Source of the DNA: Oopsacas minuta
Lineage: Eukaryota > Porifera > Hexactinellida > Lyssacinosida > Leucopsacidae
NCBI GenBank assembly: GCA_024704765.1
Contig: JAKMXF010000051.1
Location: 1-47,225, forward strand
DNA length: 47,225 nucleotides
Direction of reading: 5' to 3'
A model generated the notes under the pieces. It did not search any database. It was not told where the DNA came from and saw nothing but the letters and a program-made list of their open reading frames with translations. Made by a program: the position numbers and the translations under genes. Positions 22,037 to 32,089 of this stretch are shown here, piece by piece. Position 1 is the stretch's first letter, and each line of letters opens with the position of its first letter.

Positions 22037-25000
22037 ATGTATAACAATATTGGACTTCCTACTCCCAGGGGGTCTGGCACTAATGGACACATTCAGAGGA
22101 ACTTCGCAGCTGTTCGGCCAGTGACGTCATCTCGTGGAGAGCATGATACCAAAGAGAGAGGACTCTATGGTAAGAAGACAAGTCATGACATTCAGGAACA
22201 TAACAGGAAGAGATTAGTTCACGTCAAATGTCTGGAGCTTAAAGATCAGCTGGAGAGAGAAGGGTGTGTTACTATTAATAGAATATTCACAGCTGATTGT
22301 TTAATAATTCAAATATTTAGATTGAGTGTTAATGAGATAGAAATACGTGTTAAACAGCTGAGCAGTGAGCTAATAAAAGATATCACAGGGTTAGAGAGGT
22401 ATATACACTTATATTAAATATTCATATGATTATTCACAAGGTGTTAGTTCTGGTAATTTTAGTGTAGCTTTAAACTTCATTTTGATATTTCTAGAATCTT
22501 TCCTGGTAAGTCAGATTTAAAGAATTTGTGTAAGTGGAAGCTCCACTTTTGTAGCTATTTTTGTTTATTTGTTAATTGTGTCGCCTACCTTTAAAATTTG
22601 TCTGTTTATAGGAAATGGGTCGATGATGACAACGCAGTGGCACGCGAGAAACAGCGTAAGTGGCGTGAAGCGCTAAACCCATCAGAAACCCAATCTGGTA
22701 GTCAGGAATCAAATAGGAGAAAACAAGCGTAAGTTTTTTGCCAATCAAATCTGCTAATTGGTAAGTTAATTCTTGAGCTAGCTAATTATTGTCTTTAGAG
22801 AGGTGTCAAGTGGCAGAAGTGGCGCAAGGACACACACATATTCTCAGCACCACAGGTATATCTTACTAATTAACCAATCATATTCTTGCTTTATCAGTTA
22901 TTTACAGAGAATCTTCAGAGGATAATTCTGAACAATTAGAACAGAGTGATAACGATAGTAGCTCTACACATTCCAGAGGCAAACTATCGTCTCCAGGGAA
23001 AGATTGTTCACATTCCAGTGCTCGTGTATCATCTCCAAGGAGGGAGCATCTGCATTCCAGAGCTAAAGTACCTTCTATAAGAGAGCAGTCACATTCCAGA
23101 GTACAGATTCCGTCTCCAAGGAGAGAGCATGCGCATTCCAGAGTACAGATGCCGTCTCCAAGGAGAGTAGCCTTCACACCTCACTCTGAACCTCCAGAAA
23201 TAGGCGGGGAAGTAGAGAGCCATTCAGAAAGCGAGGAGGAGACTCGTGACAAGAGGAAAAGGAAACATAGGTTTATACTCATATGACTAATTTAACACCT
23301 TTATATTCATATTTTCACACCTTTCTTAGGAACAAAAATTCTGGAAAGAAACACTCACATTCCTTGTAAGTATTATTATTCTATTTTTAGTAATTATTAT
23401 TCTATTTTTAGTAATTATTACTATTCTAAATAATTTGATTACTTAGGGAGGATTATGCCACTAAAGGACACAACAGACGACACAATAGTGGCACAGGTGA
23501 TGTGAAATCTAAGAAGCAGCTGAGAGAGAGGTGTGAAAATGTGTCCTCAGAGGTCCGACATAAAACAGACAAGAAAAAATCTAGAAAAGAGAAAGAGCGT
23601 AAATGTACGCTTGGAAATTATGGCACATTAGAAATGTATTTGTTTGTTTGTTTGTTTGTTTATAGTTTCCAAACAGAGGCGACACAGGAACAGCTCCCCC
23701 TCAGAGGATTCTTCTAGCAATGACGCAATCCTCTCACCCCCTCCGAGGAAGCTCAAGAAGAAATTTAACAAGAAGCGACAAAGAGACAGGAGTGTCAGTG
23801 AAGTGGCAGAGGACACAATACGACACAAACGACACAAAAAGAAGAAAATTGTGTCTAGCAGAAAGAAGCGACACATTTCAACTTCAGAAACCACCTCAGC
23901 TAGTGACACCTCGGATTCCGAGGACACATCTGAGCTCTCAATCAGTCAATCAGAGACAGAGTCTAGCGAGGTAACTCCCCCGCCTAAACCCGCCACTAAA
24001 AGCCACAAAAGAAAGAAATCAAAGAAAAATCGAAAAATTGAAACTTCTCTTGAAAGTTCCGATTACGAATCTCCCAAGAAAAAGGTAAAGCGACACAAAC
24101 GTGACACAATTTACAAACGGCGACACAAACATAGGAAAAATAAGAAAAAGCTGTCAGCTGTTAGGAAGCACAAAAAACGGCGCGCAAAGAGGAGAGAATC
24201 TAGTAGCCAATCAGATTCCGATTCTGAGGCCTCGGTTCAGGAATTCGTGGAAGTTAGACATTCCAGAAAGAAGCGTCGTAACCAAGATACGGAAAGTGAG
24301 ATTGAGAATGTGAAGAATGTGGACTCTGATTACGAAATAGAATCTAATGCAGATTTCATTCCTGACTCTCCTGGTCAAGTTAGTTCCAGTTATTCACAGT
24401 TTTATTTACATAATTTATTATATATCAATTTTAGGTGTTAGTTGAAACTGAAACTGAAATTAGTTCCGATTCACAATTCGAGGTTAGAAGGACACATCGT
24501 GACACAAAACACAAGAAACACGTCAAGTTATCCAAGCGACACAATTCTAAAAGCAAGAAGAAAAGAGGTGTCAAGTGGCACAAAATGGAGAGGAAGCGAT
24601 CAGTCAGTTCCAGTGAAGCGACTAGTTCCGATGAGATTGAGCACCAGAAGGAAACTGCTACTCAGAAAGGTGTGAAAAGACGTAGAAGAGATCCAAAAGA
24701 TAGTGACGTAGAATGTTAGTAATAACTCTACGATCTGATTGGTTAGAAATGTAACTTATTCTATTTATAGTAACGCATAAAACAGCTGATAATGTGTCAA
24801 AGAAGAAACAACGAATAGAAAGACATTCCTCTAGTTCTTCTGAGCAACCCAGCATTCCAGACATTCCTGCTGTTGCTATGGAAGAGGCTGTACAATCTTC
24901 TGAAGAAACGTTCCATCAGGTCCCTGTGGTTGCTAAGAGACGGCCAGGTAAGAAAGGAATGCTTACAGGTCTCTTTGGAGAGCAAGGATATGAGGACAAG

Positions 25001-28000
25001 GAATTGACCAATGAGAGACGAGAGGATTTCCCCGTCCAAAGATTTATGCCAGCTGGTTAGTTAACCGAACAATTATTTTACTAACAGCTGTTTATTTATT
25101 ATTTACAGAGTCTCCAACACCTCAGCAAATTCAGGCGCCACTTGGCACTGAGCTGTGGTCTGAGAAGTGGAATGTCTCGGGGAACCCCTGGCTAGCTGGG
25201 ACCGAGGGATCCGTACCTGTCTCTTACCCGTGTCCTTCAGGAATGTTTGGTCCTGCCCTCCCCATAAAAGAACCTGAGATAGCGGAACAGGAACTAATTA
25301 GACGCACCCCATCCTCTTCTAGCAAGGTAACATATATTCATAGTTCCAATAAGAACTAATTAATATTCTTTGTTAGAGTCAGTCAGAATCTCACGGGGAC
25401 TCAGACATGAGCATGAGTCCTGCCTCTGAGAGGAAAGTGGAACTGGAACCAAGTGGGGAGGACAGGTAGTTAGTTCCAGTTATATTTATAACAGGTGTTT
25501 TAATATCTATATTTAGAGTAAATACTCCTGAAGCAGAGACAGCTGATCCTATGAGAGAACAGCAGGAAGTTCTCTCTGAAAAGAGCCAATCAATTCATAA
25601 TACGGAGAACAGGGCTATTCCCCGAGCCTCCTCCCTCTCCTCTCTCTCCTCCAGACACTCTAGAGGGGACAGGATAAGGCGTCGCTCCCCCAGGAGATCT
25701 CCTGACAGATGGAGACGGCGGTCTAGAGAGAGATCACACAGACGGTACCGGACCCCCAGCAGGTCAAGGAGTAGATCCTATTCTCCTAACCGATGGAAGA
25801 GGAGGCGGTCCAGGAGCCGATCATCAAGTCGAGGGTATAGACACTATGATCGTAGGAGGCAGTTTGGAAGATATGATGTTAGTTCAATTTATTATTACTA
25901 CTTGTTTGTATTTACTTTTGTCACCTTAGGATAGACACAGATGGTCTCCGGATAGACGGGACTCTAGGGACAGATGGGGGAGGAGGGGATCCTATGAGAG
26001 GGTGTATGGAGGGTACCACTCTAGGTATGATAGCAGGGACAGAGACTGGAGGAGAAGAAGAGAGAACTCATACCAGAGAGACAGGTTTGTTTGTTTGTTT
26101 TGATTTTATGTATTTTTCATCTCACAATACGATATTATAAAATTATAATTAGTAAAACAAACTAGTAAACAAATTGTAATATATTTGTAGACTGTAGTTC
26201 TTATTATCTGACACACTAACTAATCTCCCGTTTGGAGTTATAGCTATTCCTCGGGGGTAATATAACATTCCTTGTTGGTGTCCCTTTGTTCCTATCATGT
26301 GTAGGAGATTTCCTTCTGGAGAGAATACCCGAATTGAGTGAGATTCGTTATCGTTAATTACAAAGTTATTAAGTGGATCTAGACAGAAGAATAAAGGGTA
26401 TAACACATCCATTCCTTGTCCACAGGTAATGAGGGAGTGTAGCTTGTCTCCCTCTAGGGTTAGCACGTGTATACACGGGTTGTTATTTGGACACAGTACG
26501 TACATGCGGTCACGTGACACTTTAACATCATATGGTCTTGTGATTGACTGATGAGTAATGTTACGGAGATGGTTCAGTTCTGTGTCGTGTACGCTGATTC
26601 TGTTGTTATCGCTATCTGCTATAAACACGTGACCGATGGGATCTGTTGTTAGTTGTCTAGGATAGTTGAATGGTCCGTTTTTTGATCCCCTACCTCCTAT
26701 CTCCCTAACAAGACTCATGTCAGTTAGTGTGAATTGGTTTATAGTGTAATGTGACAAGCTGCTGACATACACATTCTCTCTGTGTATAGCTATACCCCAT
26801 GGATCATCCAGCTGTCCTACACCCAGCTGATTGAGGTACTCTCCTGTATCAGAGAATATCTCTATTCTGTTATTGAAATAATTAGCTACGAATATTTGGT
26901 TAGTAGCTTCATGTATAGCTACACCTAATGGACCAATCAACTCGCCAGGATCTGTACCTCTCTCCCCAGTAGCAACAGTGGAAGTTTGGAATGTAGCATA
27001 ATCTGGTACTCCTGCTGGTACCTGTACGATCTCTCCTAGACGGGAAATACTCGTTTCTAGATCACGTGTGACGCACTTCCACTTTAATTGTGTCTCTACG
27101 GGGATATTATTTTGTAGGTCTCGTAATTTGTCGTTCATTTCTTGGACCATTCTGTCCTGCATGGACTGGAGGGGATTTTCTCTCAGGTCTCCTTGGAGGT
27201 GTGCTTGGGCCTCTGTTAGTTGGGCGATCATTTGGTCTCGAGCGATTTCTGCGGCTCTCTTGTCTTCACCGATATTACGGACTAGCTCCAGCAACTGAAC
27301 TCTTCGGACATTCAGTAGCCCTATGAGACCATCTATGGTGTAGTTGATGTGTGTCTCTATGGGGTCTACAATTTGTGGGGCGATTGGGTATCGTTCTGCC
27401 ATTTTGATAGTGAATATTTTGAATAGTTTAGATATGAATTGGTTGCTGGGGATAATCTTGTGTATTTATAGCTGTAATATTATTTAGTTACAAACAACAA
27501 TAATAATTCGATTATGGTAATATATTATTTGTTAGAATAAACGCGAGGTTATGTAGGTGTTTGGTATTGTGTCTCGTTGCTAGGATACTGTAAGGAATGT
27601 GGTTCATAGTTATTTCGTAATTTTGTATAATTTGCAAGTTTTGAATAACAAAATATGTAATTTTATTAATTAATTACTTTCAATATTCTTCCTTCTTATA
27701 AATGATTTGTTGGATATTAGGTGTTATAATTGTGTCATTTCTAGAGACCGCCATTATGACAGAGACCACTGGGCCAGAGAGAGGGAGAGGGATCAAAGAG
27801 ATAGGGACAGATACCACAGGTACCCTAGGTGTCCTGAGTATTGGAACTAACACTTATTATTATTTATTATTTTGTTTATAGACGCTCGCCGAGACGGAGC
27901 TCCCCCAGACGGGAACAGAGGCGACCTAGGACCAGGACCCCCAGCTGGACCTCTGACACTGACAGCTCTAGCTATAGCTCTGAGTCAAGTGGCACGTCTT

Positions 28001-28416
28001 CTCAGCGCGACACACGGCGACACTCCAGGACACAATCTAGGTCCAGTTGTCATTCTAACACTCTCTCTACTCCAGCTGAATGGAGTCAGTCTCCTCCCTC
28101 GGCTCAAAGCTCTGCTCACAAGGAGTCTAAATCGGAACAAGAACCGGAACCTAAACCTGACACCTCTCCAGCCATACAGGAAGTACTACAGGTGTCACTT
28201 CAAGTGGCTCAGAGTCCTAACAAGATTCTAGAACCACTTGGGGACAATTTTCTGCCACTTGCTGATGAACCAATCAAAAGTGAAATAGTGTCACATGTGG
28301 CAGAACCAGATGATCAGGACAATACACCTACTTTGATACCTCACGAAGTGGCACAAGAACCTGGAACTGAAACTAACGATACAAAGGTGTCAAAAGAACC
28401 ACTGCTTGAATCTTAA
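22037..28416 (+). CDS. SRRM2: SRRM2-like spliceosomal protein (cwf21 domain plus RS region)
   Basis: Sixteen exons: 22037-22263, 22321-22398, 22612-22728, 22799-22855, 22908-23270, 23330-23365, 23447-23604, 23666-24378, 24435-24714, 24771-25055, 25109-25326, 25377-25465, 25517-25877, 25930-26084, 27745-27819, 27882-28416. All phases close, giving 1248 aa. The opening MYNNIGLPTPRGSGTNGHIQ is the hallmark of SRRM2/Cwc21, followed by the cwf21 helix (HNRKRLVHVKCLELKDQLE). SRRM2 sits at the catalytic centre of the spliceosome. Next come SPRREHxHSR repeats, a very basic Lys/Arg/Ser stretch, a conserved-looking block with LWSEKWNVSGNPWLAG, and an RS domain. Small exons (36 and 57 bp) could be missed by gene finders. 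Intron 14 (1660 bp) holds an antisense NHL gene. The last exon ends in an acidic tail. Confidence 0.85.
26149..27402 (-). CDS. Coiled-coil/NHL-repeat protein nested in the SRRM2 intron
   Basis: Intronless, 417 aa. Residues 10-140 are coiled-coil (LLELVRNIGEDKRAAEIARD and following), like the BBOX-coiled-coil region of TRIM-NHL proteins but without a RING or B-box. Residues 155-410 form six NHL blades, with motifs such as PLGVAIHEATNQIFVANYFN, PWGIAIHRENVYVSSL, PRQLTTDPIGHVFIADSDNN and PRGIAITPNGRLVSVSDN. NHL propellers bind protein or RNA. The gene lies wholly within SRRM2 intron 14, antisense. Its intronless structure and position suggest insertion of a retrocopy. Large families of such genes are known in some invertebrates, including sponges. 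Partner unknown. Confidence 0.88.
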   Translation of the reverse strand: MAERYPIAPQIVDPIETHINYTIDGLIGLLNVRRVQLLELVRNIGEDKRAAEIARDQMIAQLTEAQAHLQGDLRENPLQSMQDRMVQEMNDKLRDLQNNIPVETQLKWKCVTRDLETSISRLGEIVQVPAGVPDYATFQTSTVATGERGTDPGELIGPLGVAIHEATNQIFVANYFNNRIEIFSDTGEYLNQLGVGQLDDPWGIAIHRENVYVSSLSHYTINQFTLTDMSLVREIGGRGSKNGPFNYPRQLTTDPIGHVFIADSDNNRISVHDTELNHLRNITHQSITRPYDVKVSRDRMYVLCPNNNPCIHVLTLEGDKLHSLITCGQGMDVLYPLFFCLDPLNNFVINDNESHSIRVFSPEGNLLHMIGTKGHQQGMLYYPRGIAITPNGRLVSVSDNKNYSLQIYYNLFTSLFY

Positions 28417-28532
28417 CCAATAAAATGCTAGATTTGACACTAATTCAATTACTAATGAGTTAAGCTACAAATATATTTCAAATCTCAAATCTGATTGGTT
28501 AAATTCCCTTAATTACATTTCTATATAACTCA

Positions 28533-29165
28533 ATGATTAGATGTGAAGTGGCAGAAATGGCAGATGCCACTTTTGATAGAAAATCAATGAAGAGAATTTC
28601 TGACATAATTTCACACTTCCATCCCTGCTCTCCAATCGGAACCACAATCCGGAACTATCCTAAAGTTAGTGCCAGTTCTCCGATAATCCCGCCACCTACA
28701 AGTGGCAGGAAAAGAAAATCTGTTAACACCTGTTCTGACACAAATATAGATATCTTCCTTGACTACTATAAGGAGGGAATTGAATTTTATAGGCAACTGG
28801 GAGAGAAGTGTGAAAATATGAATAATTATTCAAAAGATACTTTGTCACAAATGCAGAATGTTGTCAACAACAAAAATCTAAATTTAGAAATTATCCCGCC
28901 TAAATATAAACAAACACTTCTAAAAGAACAACCAATCAGATTGGACGATTCAAATCAGCTGTTAGTTCATATACAGAATTCTGTCCAATCAGATTTGGAG
29001 AAGAAGAGAGCCATATTTCACACCTCAGAAAAGCGCGCTAGAAAAATCGCAGAATACAAATCAGAACTGAAACTAATAATTCAGGAAATACATTCTATAA
29101 ATCTAATTCTAACACCTCTCAGCGACCCGATACACTTATTCAAAGAACTAATAAGATATAATTGA
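28533..29165 (+). CDS. Unrecognised 210-aa coiled-coil protein
   Basis: Single open frame from the ATG at 28533; a second ATG at 28557 (MADATF) is an equally good start, giving about 202 aa. The N-terminus is Pro/Ser-rich with a basic patch (SGRKRKS). From about residue 75 the sequence is helical and charged (IDIFLDYYKEGIEFYRQLGE, LEKKRAIFHTSEKRARKIAE), consistent with coiled coil. No signal peptide or membrane segment. It starts 117 bp after the SRRM2 stop on the same strand. I do not recognise the family. Confidence 0.65.
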   Translation: MIRCEVAEMADATFDRKSMKRISDIISHFHPCSPIGTTIRNYPKVSASSPIIPPPTSGRKRKSVNTCSDTNIDIFLDYYKEGIEFYRQLGEKCENMNNYSKDTLSQMQNVVNNKNLNLEIIPPKYKQTLLKEQPIRLDDSNQLLVHIQNSVQSDLEKKRAIFHTSEKRARKIAEYKSELKLIIQEIHSINLILTPLSDPIHLFKELIRYN

Positions 29166-30002
29166 TTATTCATAAGGCCATATAAAATAATATACTTGCT
29201 TATCATCCCCGCCCATTTAATCTCCCGCTTCGGCAATTTTTTTTATTTTAATACATATCTTTACTTAACACCTATATTCGCAGATGAGCATCTTCGAAGC
29301 AGGCTAATTATTTAACACTAGCGCCCTTCGCTAGCTTGGTCGCTGAGCAGTGTGGCTAATCATGTGATTTTTCGAAAATCCAAAAAGGTGACAATGGCAT
29401 CATAATTTCGTGAGGTGTGAATTTTCGTCCAAGACACAAACCTGTCCGAGTCAGGCCCAAATACGCCTCCCTGTATGGCCAAAATCAGCCCTGGGGTGTG
29501 CACTAATATTTTATTATTATTATTTACATTGTACAATAATTCATATTACAGAGAGGAAGTGAATATTAGTTTCCCTTATACAGTGTAAGCTAATACGAAC
29601 ACCAACGGACCGGACACTTATAATTATTCGCCTCTCCGGAGTTCATAAACAGGAGTAATATCCCTTGGATTACGGTTGTAGGGGCCTGATTATGTCCGAA
29701 TATTGTTAGTCTTATCAGAAATTAGTATTAACGAGATTGTTTAAATAAATTAGTAAATTATGCTAAGCAAAAATAAAAATAAAATGCCGCCCCCCCCCCC
29801 CCCGCCCCTCTTCCGAAGAAAAAAATGGATGAGAAACGAGTAATTTATTTTACATGGCCTAAAGTAACACCTCTGATTAGCTGTGTAATACTAAGCTCGT
29901 TGCTATGTTAACCTCTGGAATGTTCTGATAATTACGTGATATAGCAAAATGAAACTATATATGCATATTGTTATTTGTTTGTTTGTTTATTTACTTAGCG
30001 GA
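29166..30002. other. Spacer with repeat-derived and C-tract sequence
   Basis: The segment at 29290-29515 is less AT-rich than its surroundings and has two palindromes, CTAGCGcccttCGCTAG near 29318 and GATTTTtcgAAAATC near 29366, which suggests a decayed mobile or structured element. A pogo-like element follows at 29581-29742. A run of 14 C lies at 29790-29803 within a C-rich stretch. No ORF is supported. A (TTTG)n-rich stretch ends in TTAG at 29999, just before the kinase start, and may be the 3' end of a 5'-UTR intron. Confidence 0.5.
29581..29742. mobile_element. Second pogo-like miniature element, diverged
   Basis: It starts CAGTGTAAGCTAATACGAAC after a TA and ends near ATTAACGAGATTG, which matches the end of the 2308-2471 copy at ATTAACGAG. 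Length (about 162 bp) and an internal AACAGGAGTxATA word (in the opposite orientation in the first copy) also agree. The right terminus has decayed. Confidence 0.5.
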
Positions 30003-31870
30003 ATGGATCACAAACTCATTTCATTCTGTGACATTAAGAAACAGGCCCGCTTGGACCAGGGACAATTCGGAGTGGTCTACAGGGCAGAGTACAACGAGCT
30101 GATAGTAGCAGCCAAGGAGATAACACCTCCAGACACAGGACAGGAATTTGTGCAAACGTTTAGGCGGGAAGTGGAGATAAACAGTCAGCTGGATCACGAT
30201 AATGTGGTCAAATTCTATGGAGCTTGCTTTGATCCTTTCTGTATAGTTATGGAATATGTGACAGGTGGCTCTCTTTATCACTGGATTTATAAGCAGAGAT
30301 ATAAATTTGATAACGACACAATTCTGTCACTTCTGTTAGGAATAACAAGAGGACTCAAGTACCTACACGACCTCAAGGTGTTACACAGAGACCTCAAGAG
30401 CAAGGTAAACGATAAACAAACAAACAAACTAACTAACAAACACCTATTTATTTCTAGAACGTGTTGATAGAGGAGGGAGGAGGTGTTTTGTCACCTAAGT
30501 TATGTGATTTTGGAGTTTCTAAGACTCTTAATGCTACTATGAATGTAAACACACAAGAAATAGGAACTGTTAGATGGATGGCACCAGAAGTGATGTGTTC
30601 TAACACCTATAATTATAAGTGTGATATATACAGTTTTGGTGTTACAATATATGAAATATTAGCAATGGATTTGCCATATAAGGATGTGGATCCTTACCGT
30701 ATTATGATGATGAAAGCAGTAGAGAAGAGACCACTGACACTCCCAAATTGTGTCGCTGACAGCAGTCACCAAATGTTCGTTAAAATATTCAAACAATGTG
30801 TCGAGTATGATCCAACACAGCGACCTAAACTCTTGGATCTCCTCCTTAAGCTCCAGAACGCTGACCTGTCCTCCGATTCAGACCCCAGTCTGGAGGTAGA
30901 TGAGGACACGAGACTAGCCTGGGAGTTCCAGCAGGAGGAGTATGAGAATTTAGCCATAATAACAACAGCTGATGAGCAATATGCAATGGAATTACAGCAG
31001 AGATTCTATCAGCTGAATATACAGCCACATTATAAACGGCACAATACTGACACCTCTTCTCACAGGTGGCATGGAAGGGACTATGATGAGGGGATAGGTT
31101 TTGCATCAAGATATGATATAGATACAGTACAACATGATAATCTTGTTGGAACTAACACCTGTAGTTCTGGTTACTTAGGAACAGCTAGTCCTGGTTCCAA
31201 TATTGAGTTCCTATACGATCCTCCCTCTATACAGGATGGTATAGACCCTCTCAGTCTGTCTGATATATCTAACAAAATGGAATCAGAACCAGAACTAGAC
31301 CTCTTAGACTTAACACCTTTATCGGAACCTACTATTCGCCCTGACATCCTGACACCTGTCAAATTCTCTCCTGTCCCCGCTATTCCAGAGGGGACACCTG
31401 CGGAGAAACGGCGTTTAGATGATATGGCCACCTGTTCTGGATTAGTACCCTCTGACCTCGGGTCGTTTCTCTTATTGAACTCTGATTTTAAGCCTGTACC
31501 CAAATCTCCCTCTCAGGATCTAACACCTAAGAAGAAGACCCCAATGGATAAGTTCTTGAAGTTACTTAGAAGTGAGTAATATTGAATTAGTAAATAACAA
31601 CAAATTAATCACGTGTATCTATTACAGGTGATTCCCGCAATAAATCTCCAGAACCAAGAGATAGGAATGCAACATTTTCTGGAAATAATAACAAGAAAAG
31701 TTAGTTCCATATTATAACACCTTTTAATCCGTTATTAATTGGTTCTTATTCTATTTTTAGAAACACATTTTGAAGTTAGGACCCAATCTTGTGTGGAGAA
31801 TAATGAACATGATGACGAGCAGAATTTCTCAAGTTTTCATCGTACCACTTCAAACCATAATGCCACCTGA
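30003..31870 (+). CDS. TKL-group serine/threonine protein kinase (TAK1/MLK-like)
   Basis: Four exons: 30003-30404, 30458-31571, 31628-31699, 31761-31870; protein 565 aa. The kinase domain is N-terminal (about residues 10-265). It has a glycine loop in the form DQGQFGVVY (first Gly replaced by Asp), VAAKEI (Lys38), HRDLKSKN (128-135), DFG (151-153) and WMAPE (174-178). FYGACFDPFCIVMEYVTGGSLY resembles TAK1 (MAP3K7). All catalytic residues are present, so activity is expected. The C-terminal 300 residues are Ser/Pro/Asp-rich with a possible coiled coil, without a recognised domain. The last two exons add a polar tail. An upstream ATG at 29949 is in frame only if the TTTG-rich segment is retained, so I start at 30003. 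Confidence 0.85.
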
Positions 31871-32089
31871 TAAACCACTTAAGCCACAATCTGTATATAA
31901 GAATTTGTCTGTATATCTAAGCCTAGCGATCCCCTGGATACGAATTTGTAGCATTGGCATTTTACTGACGTATTTTATAGATCATATTTTAATATTAATC
32001 AACCCAGCTCTAATTTGTTTATTTGTTTGTTTGTTTACAAATATTTCAATTATACACTCAGACATATGATTGGGTAATTAGGTGTTTAT
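31871..32089. other. Kinase-to-ADCK5 spacer
   Basis: 219 bp between two plus-strand genes, AT-rich with a short TTTG tract near 32020. No gene recognised. Confidence 0.6.

Noticed and set aside
22495-22505. An 11-bp microexon in SRRM2 between exons 2 and 3
   Set aside because: It has AG before and GTAAGT after, but including it breaks the frame of the conserved KWVDDDNAVAREKQ segment; direct splicing 22398 to 22612 keeps phase 2.
29949-30002. Upstream start for the TKL kinase
   Set aside because: Open only by reading through a TTTG-rich segment ending in TTAG, which looks like an intron; the kinase begins naturally at 30003.
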